Shown: piece by piece, positions 20,685 to 29,234 of the stretch
Position numbering within the stretch: position 1 is the stretch's first letter
Layout: every line of letters starts with the position of its first letter
DNA from: Lactiplantibacillus paraplantarum
GTDB taxonomy: Bacteria; Bacillota; Bacilli; Lactobacillales; Lactobacillaceae
Assembly (NCBI RefSeq): GCF_003641145.1
Contig: NZ_CP032744.1
Span: forward strand, 1,736,001 to 1,800,000
Direction: 5' to 3'
Length of the DNA stretch: 64,000 bases
The notes under the pieces: generated by a model
Seen by the model: only the letters and a program-made list of their open reading frames with translations
Told to the model about the DNA's origin: nothing
Database searches by the model: none
Program-made: the position numbers and the translations under genes

Positions 20685-21407
20685 ATGATAAAAGCCATCA
20701 TTTTTGACCTTGACGATACGTTATATGATCAAAAATCACCATTCACGACTGCGCTAACCAAAACTTTTAACCAGCGTTTAAGCGATCCTGAATTGGCAGA
20801 AATTTTTAATCGGTTTCATGATTTTAACGACCGCACCTTCAATCAGGTGACGGACGCAGCCATGAGCCTAGAAGCCTGGCAAACAGCCCGTATTCGGCAT
20901 GCTCTGGCACCCATTACTGGGCGTATCAGCATGGATTGGGCGATCCAATTTGAAATGGCCTATCAACAGGCCTTAAACCACATTTGTCTCTTCAATGGTC
21001 TCGCCGCAACGTTAACCAAGCTTAGCCACGCTTTCAAAATTGGTATCATCACAAACGGGCCGGCACCCATTCAGCATCAAAAATTACATCAATTACAAAT
21101 TGAACATTTTGTGCACCCAGATAATATTTTCATTTCTGAAGAATTGGGCATTGCTAAACCAGACCCGTCGATTTTTACCACCTGGGCTCACCAGGTTGGC
21201 ATTAAAGCCAACGAGGCCGTTTATGTCGGCGATAACGCCGCATTAGATATGACCAGCGCTAAACACGCCGGCTGGCAGACTTTTTGGTTCAATCACCGGC
21301 AAAATGAGCAGATGACGCCCAGTGTGATTCCGGATCAAATTATCCAGAGTCCAGCGGAATTAAACGAGCTACTACTAGCTTTAGTACAAGCTGCTAGTGC
21401 ATCATAG
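20685..21407 (+). CDS. HAD-family hydrolase (YjjG/phosphoglycolate phosphatase-like)
   Basis: A 240-residue haloacid dehalogenase-type phosphatase. Motif I is FDLDDTLYD (nucleophile Asp8, acid Asp10), motif II IGIITNGPA, then a Lys in the KP of the motif III region (ELGIAKPDPSIF) and motif IV YVGDNAALDM. The cap is helical, as in subfamily I. Such enzymes dephosphorylate small metabolites, often nucleotides; the substrate cannot be read from sequence. It stands alone with its own promoter and terminator. Confidence 0.88.
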   Translation: MIKAIIFDLDDTLYDQKSPFTTALTKTFNQRLSDPELAEIFNRFHDFNDRTFNQVTDAAMSLEAWQTARIRHALAPITGRISMDWAIQFEMAYQQALNHICLFNGLAATLTKLSHAFKIGIITNGPAPIQHQKLHQLQIEHFVHPDNIFISEELGIAKPDPSIFTTWAHQVGIKANEAVYVGDNAALDMTSAKHAGWQTFWFNHRQNEQMTPSVIPDQIIQSPAELNELLLALVQAASAS

Positions 21408-21453
21408 TTGTATTACTCAAGACTTTGTATCATCAGTAATTAAAGCACTACTC

Positions 21454-21494
21454 AAAGAAGTCGCCCTAGCTGAACTCTAGGGCGACTTCTTTTG
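21454..21494 (+). terminator. Terminator after the HAD hydrolase
   Basis: Stem AGAAGTCGCCCTAG/CTAGGGCGACTTCT with a short loop, followed by TTTTGG on the plus strand. Confidence 0.9.
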
Positions 21495-21594
21495 GTGATA
21501 CCCTTCGCTACCATCCTAACCAGCGAATCCTAAGTCACAGTAATTTTGTTAGTTACGCAACTGTTGTTAGTGAAAATGAACCTGGTACGAATAC

Positions 21595-21629
21595 AAAAAG
21601 GCGCTACTCATCTGAGTAGCGTCTTTTTT
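21595..21629. terminator. Terminator of ldhD, bidirectional
   Basis: Stem GCGCTACTCA/TGAGTAGCGT with a 2-nt loop and T runs on both sides, so it can stop transcription from either direction between the convergent ldhD and HAD genes. Confidence 0.88.
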
Positions 21630-21646
21630 ATCAATTATTGTCGAGA

Positions 21647-22645
21647 TTAGTCAAACTTAACTTGCGTATCAGCTTTACCAGTTTCGATGAATTGCTTGTT
21701 GCTGTTCATTGAAACGTGCACCATGTTGTGAACGGCAGTTTCTGTGTAGAAGGCCGTATGTGGTGTAATCAAAACGTTGTCGCGGTTGAACAAGTTCATG
21801 AAGACCTTGTCATCAATCGTTTGACCTTCAAGATCCTTGTTAAAGATCTTAGTTTCGTATTCATACGTATCAAGAGCGGCACCGGCAACTTTGCCACTGT
21901 CTAAGGCTTTGATCAAGTCTTCTGAGTCGATGAGCGTCCCACGAGCAAAGTTCAAGATGTAGGCGCCATCTTTCATCTTACTGAAGGCATCCGCATTCAA
22001 CATGTGGTAGTTATCCTTCAATGCAGGAACGTGTAACGTAATCACATCAGCTTGGGCGTATAATTCGTCCAAGGTGTCAACGTACATGCCTTCCTTTTCA
22101 AGTTCAGCATTCCGGTAAACATCGTAACCGATAACCTTAGCGCCGAAACCTTTGAAAATATCGATGGCAGCACGGCCAATCCGACCAGTACCAATAACAC
22201 CAACAGTCATGGTGTTTAATTCCTTGGCAATATCTGGAGCCCAACGGAAGTCTTGCTTAGCTAACTTCTTGTTGAACAATGGCGTTTGGCGTAATAATTG
22301 CATCAATTGCGTTACTGATAATTCAGCAATCGCATTTGGTGAATATGCAGGCACGTTAGAAATGTTTAAGCCACGCGCTTTAACAGTAGGAACGTCCAAG
22401 TTATCAACACCAACGTTACGAAGAGAGATGTTCTTAACCCCTTCGTCGGCTAACTTGTTTAATACTTCAGCAGTATAGTCCTTTTGTTGGTATACATCGG
22501 CACCGTCGAAGCCCTTAGCTAAGTCAACGTTGTCTTCAGTAAGTAATTCTGGAACTAATTTAACTTCAACATCTGGGTTTTCTTTCATCCAAGTATCGAA
22601 GAATGGACGTTCGTCATCACGTACAGCATATGCAATAATTTTCAT
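21647..22645 (-). CDS. ldhD: D-lactate dehydrogenase
   Basis: A 332-residue NAD-dependent enzyme reducing pyruvate to D-lactate, a main fermentation end product. It belongs to the D-2-hydroxyacid dehydrogenase family. The NAD-binding GTGRIG lies at 152-157, and the catalytic triad is Arg235 (NFARGTLID), Glu264 (EYETKIF) and His296 (ITPHTAFYT). I recognise the sequence as the L. plantarum/pentosus type. Single gene with its own promoter and terminator. Confidence 0.98.
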   Translation of the reverse strand: MKIIAYAVRDDERPFFDTWMKENPDVEVKLVPELLTEDNVDLAKGFDGADVYQQKDYTAEVLNKLADEGVKNISLRNVGVDNLDVPTVKARGLNISNVPAYSPNAIAELSVTQLMQLLRQTPLFNKKLAKQDFRWAPDIAKELNTMTVGVIGTGRIGRAAIDIFKGFGAKVIGYDVYRNAELEKEGMYVDTLDELYAQADVITLHVPALKDNYHMLNADAFSKMKDGAYILNFARGTLIDSEDLIKALDSGKVAGAALDTYEYETKIFNKDLEGQTIDDKVFMNLFNRDNVLITPHTAFYTETAVHNMVHVSMNSNKQFIETGKADTQVKFD

Positions 22646-22680
22646 TACAAAAATTCCTCCTATATATTGATACAGTAAAT

Positions 22681-22708
22681 ATTATAACAGTAAATGCCAG
22701 AAATAGAA
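22681..22708 (-). promoter_or_regulatory. ldhD promoter
   Basis: A perfect -10 TATAAT (22681-22686 on the minus strand) is preceded by TGT (extended -10), with a poor -35-like TTCTAT 16 bp upstream. Confidence 0.7.
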
Positions 22709-22729
22709 TCATTAATTGTGAAAACTTCG

Positions 22730-23035
22730 CTAAATTTTTACATCGTGAGCTGACAAGTAATTTAGCTTGGCAGCTCTCGATTGGTGTTTAAAGGCGTATT
22801 CGGCCTTCAACGCACTTGATTTGTCATTGAAAGTTTCATGATAAATTAATTGCAAGGGGCGCCGTGATTTTACACGTGTGTACTTAGCACCTTTGCCAGC
22901 GTTATGTGTTGCTAACCGGCGTTGTAAGTTATCCGTAAAACCACCGTACAACGTCTGGTCAGCACATAACAATACATAAAAATAATATTTTTTCGTTGCG
23001 GCATCGACCGTAACAGTCTTATCAATCTTCGCCAT
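22730..23035 (-). CDS. GIY-YIG domain protein (YazA/UPF0213 family)
   Basis: About 101 residues from ATG 23035 ([11 protein letters not shown]), which overlaps the trmN6 stop by 14 bp; a longer reading frame inside trmN6 is unlikely. The GIY-YIG motif appears as [20 protein letters not shown], followed by the conserved Arg ([18 protein letters not shown]) and a Glu in LKAEYAFK. Single-domain GIY-YIG proteins of this group are putative nucleases of unknown role. The same pairing with a YabB-type methyltransferase occurs in Bacillus. Confidence 0.9.
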   Translation of the reverse strand: MAKIDKTVTVDAATKKYYFYVLLCADQTLYGGFTDNLQRRLATHNAGKGAKYTRVKSRRPLQLIYHETFNDKSSALKAEYAFKHQSRAAKLNYLSAHDVKI

Positions 23036-23777
23036 AAAGTAGCGTGTGCACCTCTTCTCCATACTCACCATTATCTTGATATACCACAAGCGGCGGCATA
23101 ATCCGAACGCCGTTGGCCTTGCCGTCTTTGATCATTTCAATCAACACCATATTGGCTTCTCGCCCAGCCTTAGGATGTACAAATCGAATGCGTTTGGGTG
23201 CCAACCGATTCCTAGCCATTGCGATGAATAGATCATCCAGCCGCTCGGGACGGTGAACGAAATAAGCCTTACCATTCATTTTTAGTAAATCACTACTCAC
23301 AGCCAAAATTTGATCTAGATTGGCCGATAATTCATGACGCGCAATTGCCAGATGTGGATTGGGATTTTTAACACTTTGGGGCTGATCTTTAAAATATGGT
23401 GGATTACACAGGACCGTGTCCACCGAATCTTTCGGTAATTGTTGCGTGATTGCCAGTAAGTCTTCGTTTAGAACCGTCATCTGGTGTGTTAAATGGTTCA
23501 AGGTAACACTTCGTTGCGCCATGTCCGCCAACCGTGGTTGAATTTCCACGGCTGTAATGTGACCGCGAGTCTTGGCGCTGGCAAACAATCCCACGGCGCC
23601 GTTACCAGCACAGAGATCCACAATCTGACTGTTAATCCCCTTCGCAACTTGCGCAAAGTCCCCCAGTAAAACGGCATCCAGTGAAAATGCAAACACTTGA
23701 GAACTCTGAATAATTTGAATATCTTTACTATATAATTGATCAATACGCTCATCAGCGTGTAACGTGACGTCGGCCAT
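23022..23777 (-). CDS. trmN6: tRNA1(Val) (adenine37-N6)-methyltransferase
   Basis: A 251-residue SAM-dependent methyltransferase. The glycine-rich SAM motif is [16 protein letters not shown], and the N6-adenine catalytic motif NPPYF lies near 125-129. YabB/TrmN6 enzymes methylate A37 of tRNA1(Val). Length and motif order are normal. The downstream GIY-YIG gene overlaps its end. Confidence 0.9.
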   Translation of the reverse strand: MADVTLHADERIDQLYSKDIQIIQSSQVFAFSLDAVLLGDFAQVAKGINSQIVDLCAGNGAVGLFASAKTRGHITAVEIQPRLADMAQRSVTLNHLTHQMTVLNEDLLAITQQLPKDSVDTVLCNPPYFKDQPQSVKNPNPHLAIARHELSANLDQILAVSSDLLKMNGKAYFVHRPERLDDLFIAMARNRLAPKRIRFVHPKAGREANMVLIEMIKDGKANGVRIMPPLVVYQDNGEYGEEVHTLLYGED

Positions 23778-23889
23778 ACTCGGCCACCCCCTCCATTAAA
23801 ATCATCGCAAAGCTATCATACAATTAACTTGCAGAATTTGCCAAATTTCGTCATACTGTGAGCAGTTAGTAAACGAAAGGAAGATCGTG

Positions 23890-24528
23890 ATGTTTTATTC
23901 TTTTATGCGCGGACTAGTCCGACTGATCATCACCATAATTAACGGTCGGCCCCGCTATCAAGGACGTGCCAACCTTCCTGAGGGCGCCTACATCTTAGTT
24001 GGCCCACACCGAACATGGTTTGATCCTCTATACTATGCCTTAGCCGGTAGTCCAATGAAGTTTAGTTTTATGGCTAAGGAAGAATTATTTAAAAACCCTG
24101 TTTTGCGGTACATTCTCGTCCATGCCAATGCTTTTCCTGTCAACCGCCAACATCCTGGACCCTCCGCGATCAAGACCCCTGTCAAATTCTTGCGAAGCGG
24201 AAAACTCTCACTAATTATGTACCCTTCAGGAACGCGACACTCACAAGAACTCAAGGGTGGCGCGATAGTTATTGCCAAAATGGCTGGTGTGCCCCTCGTC
24301 CCAACTGTTTACCAAGGGCCATTGACCTTCAAACAGCTCTTCAGTCGACAACGCGTCACTGTCCGTTTCGGGGAACCCATCTACATTGATCGCAAACTTA
24401 AACTAGATGATGCCGGTCAGAAGCAAATTGAAACTAAAATGCTCAGTGCTTTTGACCAGCTGGATCACCAAATTGATCCAACGTTCAAATACATTGATCC
24501 CGCAACAACTAATTCTAAGCGCCAATAA
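23890..24528 (+). CDS. plsC: 1-acyl-sn-glycerol-3-phosphate acyltransferase
   Basis: A 212-residue acyltransferase converting lysophosphatidate to phosphatidate, at the membrane. The HX4D catalytic motif is His40-RTWF-Asp45, followed by a KEELFKNP segment, the FPVNRQHPG block and MYPSGTRHS (PEGTR-like motif III). An N-terminal amphipathic/hydrophobic helix is present. ATG 23890 is preferred over the overlapping GTG 23887; both share AAAGGAAG. Confidence 0.93.
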   Translation: MFYSFMRGLVRLIITIINGRPRYQGRANLPEGAYILVGPHRTWFDPLYYALAGSPMKFSFMAKEELFKNPVLRYILVHANAFPVNRQHPGPSAIKTPVKFLRSGKLSLIMYPSGTRHSQELKGGAIVIAKMAGVPLVPTVYQGPLTFKQLFSRQRVTVRFGEPIYIDRKLKLDDAGQKQIETKMLSAFDQLDHQIDPTFKYIDPATTNSKRQ

Positions 24529-24534
24529 TACAAT

Positions 24535-24576
24535 AAAAAAGTGTCGGTAATCGCGATTGCGAACCGGCACTTTTTT
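24535..24576. terminator. Bidirectional terminator between plsC and yneF
   Basis: Stem GTGTCGGT/ACCGGCAC (one G-T pair) flanked by A6 and T6, so it works for both convergent genes. Confidence 0.88.
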
Positions 24577-24586
24577 ATTATCAATA

Positions 24587-24823
24587 CTACTTACTATCGT
24601 TTTTAGAAGCAGCTTTCATTGAATTTAACATCTGGTGCAATTTCTTTTCGGATGGGCGTTGACCCATTTGCATCATCATGCTCCGAAGCATTTCTTCACT
24701 AATAGGTGGATTTTGCTTCAAATAGTTTTGCATATAATGCCGGGCACCAAAGAAGCCACCAGTTAACCCAACTAATACGCCGATAACGACGATTAAAATC
24801 CAAATTCCAGTAGACACAGTCAT
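24587..24823 (-). CDS. yneF: YneF family (UPF0154) membrane protein
   Basis: A 78-residue protein with one N-terminal membrane segment (ILIVVIGVLVGLTGGFFGAR) and a soluble tail containing NPPISEEMLRSMMMQMGQ. This matches the UPF0154/YneF family of Bacillota, whose function is unknown. As in Bacillus it lies in the lexA neighbourhood. Confidence 0.9.
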   Translation of the reverse strand: MTVSTGIWILIVVIGVLVGLTGGFFGARHYMQNYLKQNPPISEEMLRSMMMQMGQRPSEKKLHQMLNSMKAASKNDSK

Positions 24824-24873
24824 TCCCCTCCCTTATTACAGTCTTCATTAAACTAGTCTACACAAATTAATAA

Positions 24874-24912
24874 TAAAAGAAAAGGAAAATTTGTCAGTTG
24901 ACAAATTTTCCT
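24874..24912 (-). terminator. Terminator after ynzC
   Basis: A 14-bp perfect stem AGGAAAATTTGTCA/TGACAAATTTTCCT with a 2-nt loop, followed by TTTCTTTT on the minus strand. Confidence 0.85.
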
Positions 24913-24920
24913 GAAATCGG

Positions 24921-25157
24921 TTAATCATCCCGCAGGCCGCGATCACGTTGTACCTGGCGAACCTTTTCGGGCGTAACCTCTTTACCATCTTTATCATAAA
25001 CTTGCAGCATCTCAACTTGTTGCCGGAACCCGGCCCGAAATTCCTGCAAGTATTTTTGCCGTAACTCTTGCCGTTCCGCTTCTTCCAACTCGGTGAGGCC
25101 CTCGGCTTTCGCCTTATGAGCTAACTCATTGATCCGAGCAAGCAATTCTTTTGAAAT
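24921..25157 (-). CDS. ynzC: DUF896 (YnzC) family protein
   Basis: A 78-residue protein beginning ISKELLARINELAHKAK. The start chosen is TTG 25157, because AAAGGGG lies 7 nt upstream and the length then equals the family's 77-78; earlier ATG codons fall on or before the RBS. DUF896 proteins are small, highly charged helical proteins of unclear function. In Bacillus ynzC is next to lexA and in the SOS regulon. Here the shared SOS box in the divergent region suggests the same control. Confidence 0.9.
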   Translation of the reverse strand: MSKELLARINELAHKAKAEGLTELEEAERQELRQKYLQEFRAGFRQQVEMLQVYDKDGKEVTPEKVRQVQRDRGLRDD

Positions 25158-25201
25158 CAAAGTAGCAGCCCCTTTCATCAATGCAATATACACGAAAATA
25201 G

Positions 25202-25230
25202 ACCGTAAATCAATTAATAGCGTTTGTCAA
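25202..25230 (-). promoter_or_regulatory. ynzC promoter
   Basis: Minus-strand -35 TTGACA (25225-25230), 17-bp spacer, imperfect -10 TACGGT (25202-25207). The SOS box sits directly upstream of the -35. Confidence 0.6.
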
Positions 25231-25231
25231 C

Positions 25232-25245
25232 CGAACATTTGTTTG
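25232..25245. promoter_or_regulatory. SOS (LexA/DinR) box
   Basis: CGAACATTTGTTTG matches the Gram-positive SOS consensus (CGAAC-N4-GTTCG type). It overlaps the first bases of the lexA -35 and abuts the ynzC -35, so one LexA dimer could repress both divergent genes. Confidence 0.85.
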
Positions 25246-25271
25246 AAAGCTGTGAAACGCTATGCTACAAT
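25243..25271 (+). promoter_or_regulatory. lexA promoter
   Basis: -35 TTGAAA (25243-25248), 17-bp spacer, -10 TACAAT (25266-25271). The SOS box covers the -35, which predicts autorepression. Confidence 0.85.
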
Positions 25272-25311
25272 TGGTTTAACCAATAATGAAAATAATAAAT
25301 GAGGTGCCAAG

Positions 25312-25944
25312 ATGAGTAAAACATCGGAAAGCAAACAAATGGCCGTTCTTCGTTTTATTTATGAACGCGTCAATGAAAAAGGATATCCGCCAACTGTTCG
25401 TGAAATTGGGGAAGCCGTTGACTTATCTTCGACTTCGACCGTTCACGGCCATATTTCACGACTTGAAAAGAAGGGTTACATTCAAAAAGACCCTACCAAG
25501 CCCCGCGCCATTGAAGTAACGCCCGCTGGCTTCGAAGCCTTGGGAGTCGAAACCACCCCGCATCAAATTCCAGTCCTCGGAACCGTGACCGCTGGACAAC
25601 CCATCTTAGCGGTTCAGGAAGCCACAGACTACTTCCCGATCCCTAAGGAATTAGAATCATTCGGTGGTGATTTATTCATGCTAACGATTCGAGGCGAAAG
25701 TATGATCAATATCGGCATCATGAATGGTGATCAAGTTATTGTCCGTCGTCAAAGCTCAGCTGACAACGGCGACATCATCATTGCGATGACCGATGAAAAT
25801 GAAGCGACGTGCAAACGTTTCTTCAAAGAAGCCGATCATTACCGCCTCCAACCCGAGAATGATACGATGGCGCCAATTATTTTGAACAACGTCTCCGTCC
25901 TAGGTAAAGTTGTTGGTTTATACCGCGACATGCTTTTTCAATAA
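25312..25944 (+). CDS. lexA: LexA repressor
   Basis: A 210-residue SOS repressor. Residues 1-70 form the winged helix ([20 protein letters not shown]). The self-cleavage site is Ala94-Gly95 (VTAGQP), and the catalytic dyad is Ser130 (RGESM) and Lys168 (ATCKRF). RecA filaments on single-stranded DNA trigger its self-cleavage, which derepresses damage genes. The operator in its own promoter is intact. Confidence 0.98.
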   Translation: MSKTSESKQMAVLRFIYERVNEKGYPPTVREIGEAVDLSSTSTVHGHISRLEKKGYIQKDPTKPRAIEVTPAGFEALGVETTPHQIPVLGTVTAGQPILAVQEATDYFPIPKELESFGGDLFMLTIRGESMINIGIMNGDQVIVRRQSSADNGDIIIAMTDENEATCKRFFKEADHYRLQPENDTMAPIILNNVSVLGKVVGLYRDMLFQ

Positions 25945-25956
25945 GTATTAATGATC

Positions 25957-25988
25957 AAAAAGATGACCTTAGCCGTCATCTTTTTTTA
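25957..25988 (+). terminator. Terminator after lexA
   Basis: Stem AAAAAGATGAC/GTCATCTTTTT with a 7-nt loop, extending into TTTTTTT. Confidence 0.88.
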
Positions 25989-26043
25989 TTACCACGGTTC
26001 TTACTCACTTATTTCCCGCGTAGCGCAATTTTATAAACATGCG

Positions 26044-26697
26044 TTATAAATACTTTTGCCCTTCACGTTGTGCAAGCCGTGACAAAGTTGTCGTTGCCAG
26101 AAATTCACGGCCCCATGCCGGATTAGTCTTACTGTAATCGCGCAACGCCCAACCAATCGCCTTTTGAATAAAGAAATCTTCATCGCATTGATTGCTTAAA
26201 ATGGCCGTCCGTAAATACTGAACATTGGTTTGTTGCTGCCAACCTAACTGTAACGTAATCCCCACACGCCGGACCCATTTGTCAGTAGCGCGCAAGTACA
26301 CTGGTCCTTCTTGCTCTAAGCAACCGTGCTTCAGAATGTACGTTGCGAGTACTTTACGCCACGCATCAACACTATCCCACCACGGCGTCACTGTAAGTTG
26401 CTGCTGACACCATTGATACTGAGCCGGTGTTAGTCGGCGCAGATTGGCCAGCGCAAGGTCAATTGCCACGTACTGATACTCGCGATAGGGTTGTTGATAA
26501 TAAAAAGCTAGCCAGTGCTGTAACTGATGTGTCGTTAGTTGGTAGCTCGCCTGACGAATCGGTCGTAACAGTTCCCTGCGCTCCGGACTTTTAACCCCCA
26601 GAAACTGAAACTGGTCACGCATGTACTTAGCCATCGGTGCCTGATTTTCAAGATGACTGGGTAAAAAAAGTGGTGGTGTCGTCAACAAATTAGTCAT
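26044..26697 (-). CDS. DNA alkylation repair protein, AlkD-like
   Basis: A 217-residue all-helical HEAT-like repeat protein of the AlkC/AlkD superfamily: FQFLGVKSPERRELLRPI near the N-terminus, then a Trp-rich core (PWWDSVDAW) and QKAIGWALRDYSKTNP near the C-terminus. AlkD-type glycosylases excise 3-methyl- and 7-methylpurines without base flipping. The WALRDYSK segment is a family hallmark. It is convergent with lexA; no SOS box is visible at its own start. Confidence 0.9.
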   Translation of the reverse strand: MTNLLTTPPLFLPSHLENQAPMAKYMRDQFQFLGVKSPERRELLRPIRQASYQLTTHQLQHWLAFYYQQPYREYQYVAIDLALANLRRLTPAQYQWCQQQLTVTPWWDSVDAWRKVLATYILKHGCLEQEGPVYLRATDKWVRRVGITLQLGWQQQTNVQYLRTAILSNQCDEDFFIQKAIGWALRDYSKTNPAWGREFLATTTLSRLAQREGQKYL

Positions 26698-26796
26698 TTT
26701 GTCCCCTCATTTTCAAAATATTTTAATTCGGTATCAAACAGCCAATAGTTCAATGGTATAATAATTATATTATTTCAAACATTGGGAGTTGGTTAC

Positions 26797-27426
26797 ATGT
26801 TGTTCCTAGCCATTATGGGCTTGATTGTTTTTCTATTAGCTTTATTTTCCGTGATTTATGCACGTCAAACCGGTGGTGGTTGGAAATTTCTAACGTTCAT
26901 AACGGTCTTAAGCGCTGTGGTCACTATTTATGCTGTTATCAAACTACCGTATTGGCCTTACAACCAGTCACAGCACACTACCAGCAAAGCAGCATCAAGT
27001 GCTAAAACTAGTGCAAGTACTAGCAAATCAAAATCGACGAGCTTAAGTTCCTCACAGGTTATTTTCAACGAAGGTAGCGCTAAACAAGCTGCAGCAACTA
27101 CTAAGTTAAACGAAGAAAACATTCTTAAACAGCTGCAAGCGAACTATCAGTCAATCGGGACGGTCGCATTTACGAAAGCAACCAAAACTTATACGATCAC
27201 CCCAACCGGCAAAAAATACGTCAAATCTTTAAAAACAATCAAGTCATATCCGTCACAAAATCAAAAAGCCATCACGACAATTACTTCAAACTTCAAGTCC
27301 TTGTCTAAGTCACTTAAAAAGAATCTAGCGGCTGGTTACACCATTCAACTGCTACAGCCAGATACAACTGATAAAACCTTACTTAGTGTTAAAGATGGCC
27401 AAATCATCACTAATAATTTCAAATAA
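26797..27426 (+). CDS. Membrane-anchored protein with Ser/Thr/Lys linker, function unknown
   Basis: 209 residues from ATG 26797 (GGGAG 8 nt upstream; a TTG 15 nt earlier is less likely). Two N-terminal membrane segments (about 1-20 and 30-50) are followed by a roughly 35-residue Ser/Thr/Lys/Ala linker. A soluble C-terminal domain of about 120 residues then begins (EENILKQLQANYQSIGTVAF) and ends DGQIITNNFK. The layout suggests an extracellular domain held at the membrane. I recognise no family. Confidence 0.7.
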   Translation: MLFLAIMGLIVFLLALFSVIYARQTGGGWKFLTFITVLSAVVTIYAVIKLPYWPYNQSQHTTSKAASSAKTSASTSKSKSTSLSSSQVIFNEGSAKQAAATTKLNEENILKQLQANYQSIGTVAFTKATKTYTITPTGKKYVKSLKTIKSYPSQNQKAITTITSNFKSLSKSLKKNLAAGYTIQLLQPDTTDKTLLSVKDGQIITNNFK

Positions 27427-27472
27427 CAAAAGCACTTGCCTAGCAATTTTGCTAATAGCAAGTGCTTTTTTA
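27427..27472. terminator. Bidirectional terminator
   Basis: Stem AGCACTTGC/GCAAGTGCT with an inner AGCA/TGCT helix and A/T runs on both flanks, between two convergent genes. Confidence 0.85.
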
Positions 27473-28642
27473 TTAAGCCTCGCGATCCAGGTATTGACGT
27501 TGCTCAGCTTTTTGTCCGGTTAGCACAAAGCGGTGTGGATCATCCGCAACTGACACAACCTGATCTTCAGCTTGCCATTGCAGTTGTTGATTAAATAATG
27601 TCTCATATTCCGCGACACTGACTCGTCGACGACGGGCTAAACGTTGCGGTAAGCCAGCGTCCAAGCCCAATTGATAATCAGGCTGGAGTTCACCAGTATA
27701 AAACTCCCCCTCCGCACCAGAGCCATAACTGAATAGTCCTAATTGGTCGCCCGGCTGTAACTGCGGATCTGTTAATAATTGCGATAACAAGCTTAAATAG
27801 AGTGACCCAGTATACAAGTTGCCCACTTGCCGGTTCAACTGACGCGCATGCTCAAAATGAGCCAGCCAGCGTTTTTGCTGGTCATCATCGACTAGTGGCA
27901 AAGCGCTCCGAAGTGCCTTAAGACCCATTTTTGTATATGGCAAATGAAAAACTAACGCCGTCATCGCTTCTGGACGTGTGTGCGTTGTTTTCAAGTAATC
28001 TTTAAAAACATCTTGGAAATAGTCAATATAAATATTAGATGAATATTTACCGTCAACTAGGGCTTCTGTATGGTACAACGGGCGCCAGAAATCCATTACA
28101 TCGGCACTAAGTAAACTAGTCGTGGTCCCCAGTGCCAACACCTGCGGATCAGCGCTAATTAGCATGGCGACCGCCCCGCCACCCTGAGTCGGTTCTCCCG
28201 GTGTGTTCAGCCCATAACGAGCCACATCACTACCAATAACTAGGGCCTTCTTATCTGGATGAATCCGAATATGATCCTGGGCCAGCTGAATACCAGCAGT
28301 CGCAGCATAACACGCTTCCTTCATTTCAATCGTACGAACGCGTCGATTCAATCCCAACAATTTAGCCACGTATATGGCACTCGCTTTCGAATTATCAATA
28401 CCCGATTCAGTCCCTACAACTACTAAATCAATGGCGGCAATATCTTCAGCCGTTAGCATTGGTGCTGCGGCATTCGCCGCGAGCGTGACTGCATCCTGAC
28501 TAGGTGGGATCACTGCCATCTTGGACTGACCGATACCAATCAAATATTTATCGGGCTCAGCCTGACGTGCTACCGCCAACTCAGCCATATCAACGTATAA
28601 ATGCGACGTTGCAAAGTGCAACTTATCGATTCCAACTTTCAA
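27473..28642 (-). CDS. mvaS: Hydroxymethylglutaryl-CoA synthase
   Basis: A 389-residue mevalonate-pathway enzyme that condenses acetyl-CoA with acetoacetyl-CoA. The catalytic residues are present at the numbering known for Gram-positive cocci: Glu79 (VVGTESGID), Cys111 (KEACYAATAG) and His233 (VFHLPYTKMG). It supplies isoprenoid precursors for undecaprenyl phosphate, linking it to uppS in this window. It is preceded by a small hypothetical gene, 35 nt away, in a probable two-gene operon. Confidence 0.97.
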   Translation of the reverse strand: MKVGIDKLHFATSHLYVDMAELAVARQAEPDKYLIGIGQSKMAVIPPSQDAVTLAANAAAPMLTAEDIAAIDLVVVGTESGIDNSKASAIYVAKLLGLNRRVRTIEMKEACYAATAGIQLAQDHIRIHPDKKALVIGSDVARYGLNTPGEPTQGGGAVAMLISADPQVLALGTTTSLLSADVMDFWRPLYHTEALVDGKYSSNIYIDYFQDVFKDYLKTTHTRPEAMTALVFHLPYTKMGLKALRSALPLVDDDQQKRWLAHFEHARQLNRQVGNLYTGSLYLSLLSQLLTDPQLQPGDQLGLFSYGSGAEGEFYTGELQPDYQLGLDAGLPQRLARRRRVSVAEYETLFNQQLQWQAEDQVVSVADDPHRFVLTGQKAEQRQYLDREA

Positions 28643-28677
28643 GTGTTTTCCTCCAATTTGTTAATAACAATAACGGA

Positions 28678-29079
28678 TTAATAGGCATTTCCCAGTGGTC
28701 CTAAGTAATGAAAATCTGGATCAGATCCAAGCCGATAGCAACTGAATGCACGGCTGAGTTCATTATGAAAAGTAACGACGATTGCAGGCGTTGCCCAAGT
28801 GGAGGCCGCCCAAAAGACAGTGTCATCAAACTCCCGCCTATCATTTGGATACCGGTGATAACCTTGAACGTTATCCCATATGGTGCCATGCGTATTTAAC
28901 CAATCCTCTGCTAGCCCCGCTTCAACCTGCGTCATGACGTCTTGATTATCATCGATCAAACACGCTAGTTTTTTCCAATCCAATTGCCAATCATGTATGC
29001 GCGGGGTCGACCCGCGTGTTCCTAGCGGCGTATGTGTTAATACTATCGGTGTCAAATCGACAAAATCCACTTGAACCAC
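28678..29079 (-). CDS. Hypothetical protein upstream of mvaS
   Basis: A 133-residue soluble protein, rich in Trp, His and Asp (HDWQLDWKKLACLIDDNQD; YHRYPNDRREFDDTVFWAAS; YHLGPLGNAY-like ending HYLGPLGNAY). No membrane segment or signal peptide. I do not recognise a family. It lies 35 nt upstream of mvaS and is probably co-transcribed from a promoter near 29113. Confidence 0.7.
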   Translation of the reverse strand: MVQVDFVDLTPIVLTHTPLGTRGSTPRIHDWQLDWKKLACLIDDNQDVMTQVEAGLAEDWLNTHGTIWDNVQGYHRYPNDRREFDDTVFWAASTWATPAIVVTFHNELSRAFSCYRLGSDPDFHYLGPLGNAY

Positions 29080-29112
29080 CCCGTTCGTTAATCATCCTAA
29101 GATTTCTCAACT

Positions 29113-29118
29113 ATTATA
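29113..29118 (-). promoter_or_regulatory. -10 element of the hypothetical-mvaS operon
   Basis: A perfect minus-strand TATAAT 34 nt upstream of the hypothetical gene's start. No convincing -35 at normal spacing. Confidence 0.5.
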
Positions 29119-29141
29119 TCATTTTGCCATAAAAATATTGT

Positions 29142-29153
29142 AAGCAATTGCTT
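29142..29153. promoter_or_regulatory. Candidate operator palindrome AAGCAATTGCTT
   Basis: A perfect 12-bp palindrome in the divergent region between the mvaS unit and the EIIA-like gene. It overlaps the probable -35 (TTGCTT, 29148-29153) of the latter. It is not a canonical cre site because the central CG is missing. The binding protein is unknown. Confidence 0.35.
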
Positions 29154-29234
29154 GACCTGGGACGGGTTCCATAATCTATGCTGAATTCAAATAACGGTAG
29201 TTAAAGTAATTATTTAAGTAAGGAGTGCGTTAAT

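Noticed and set aside
29138..29156. Catabolite-responsive element (cre) near the EIIA-like gene
   Set aside because: The palindrome lacks the central CG of the cre consensus.
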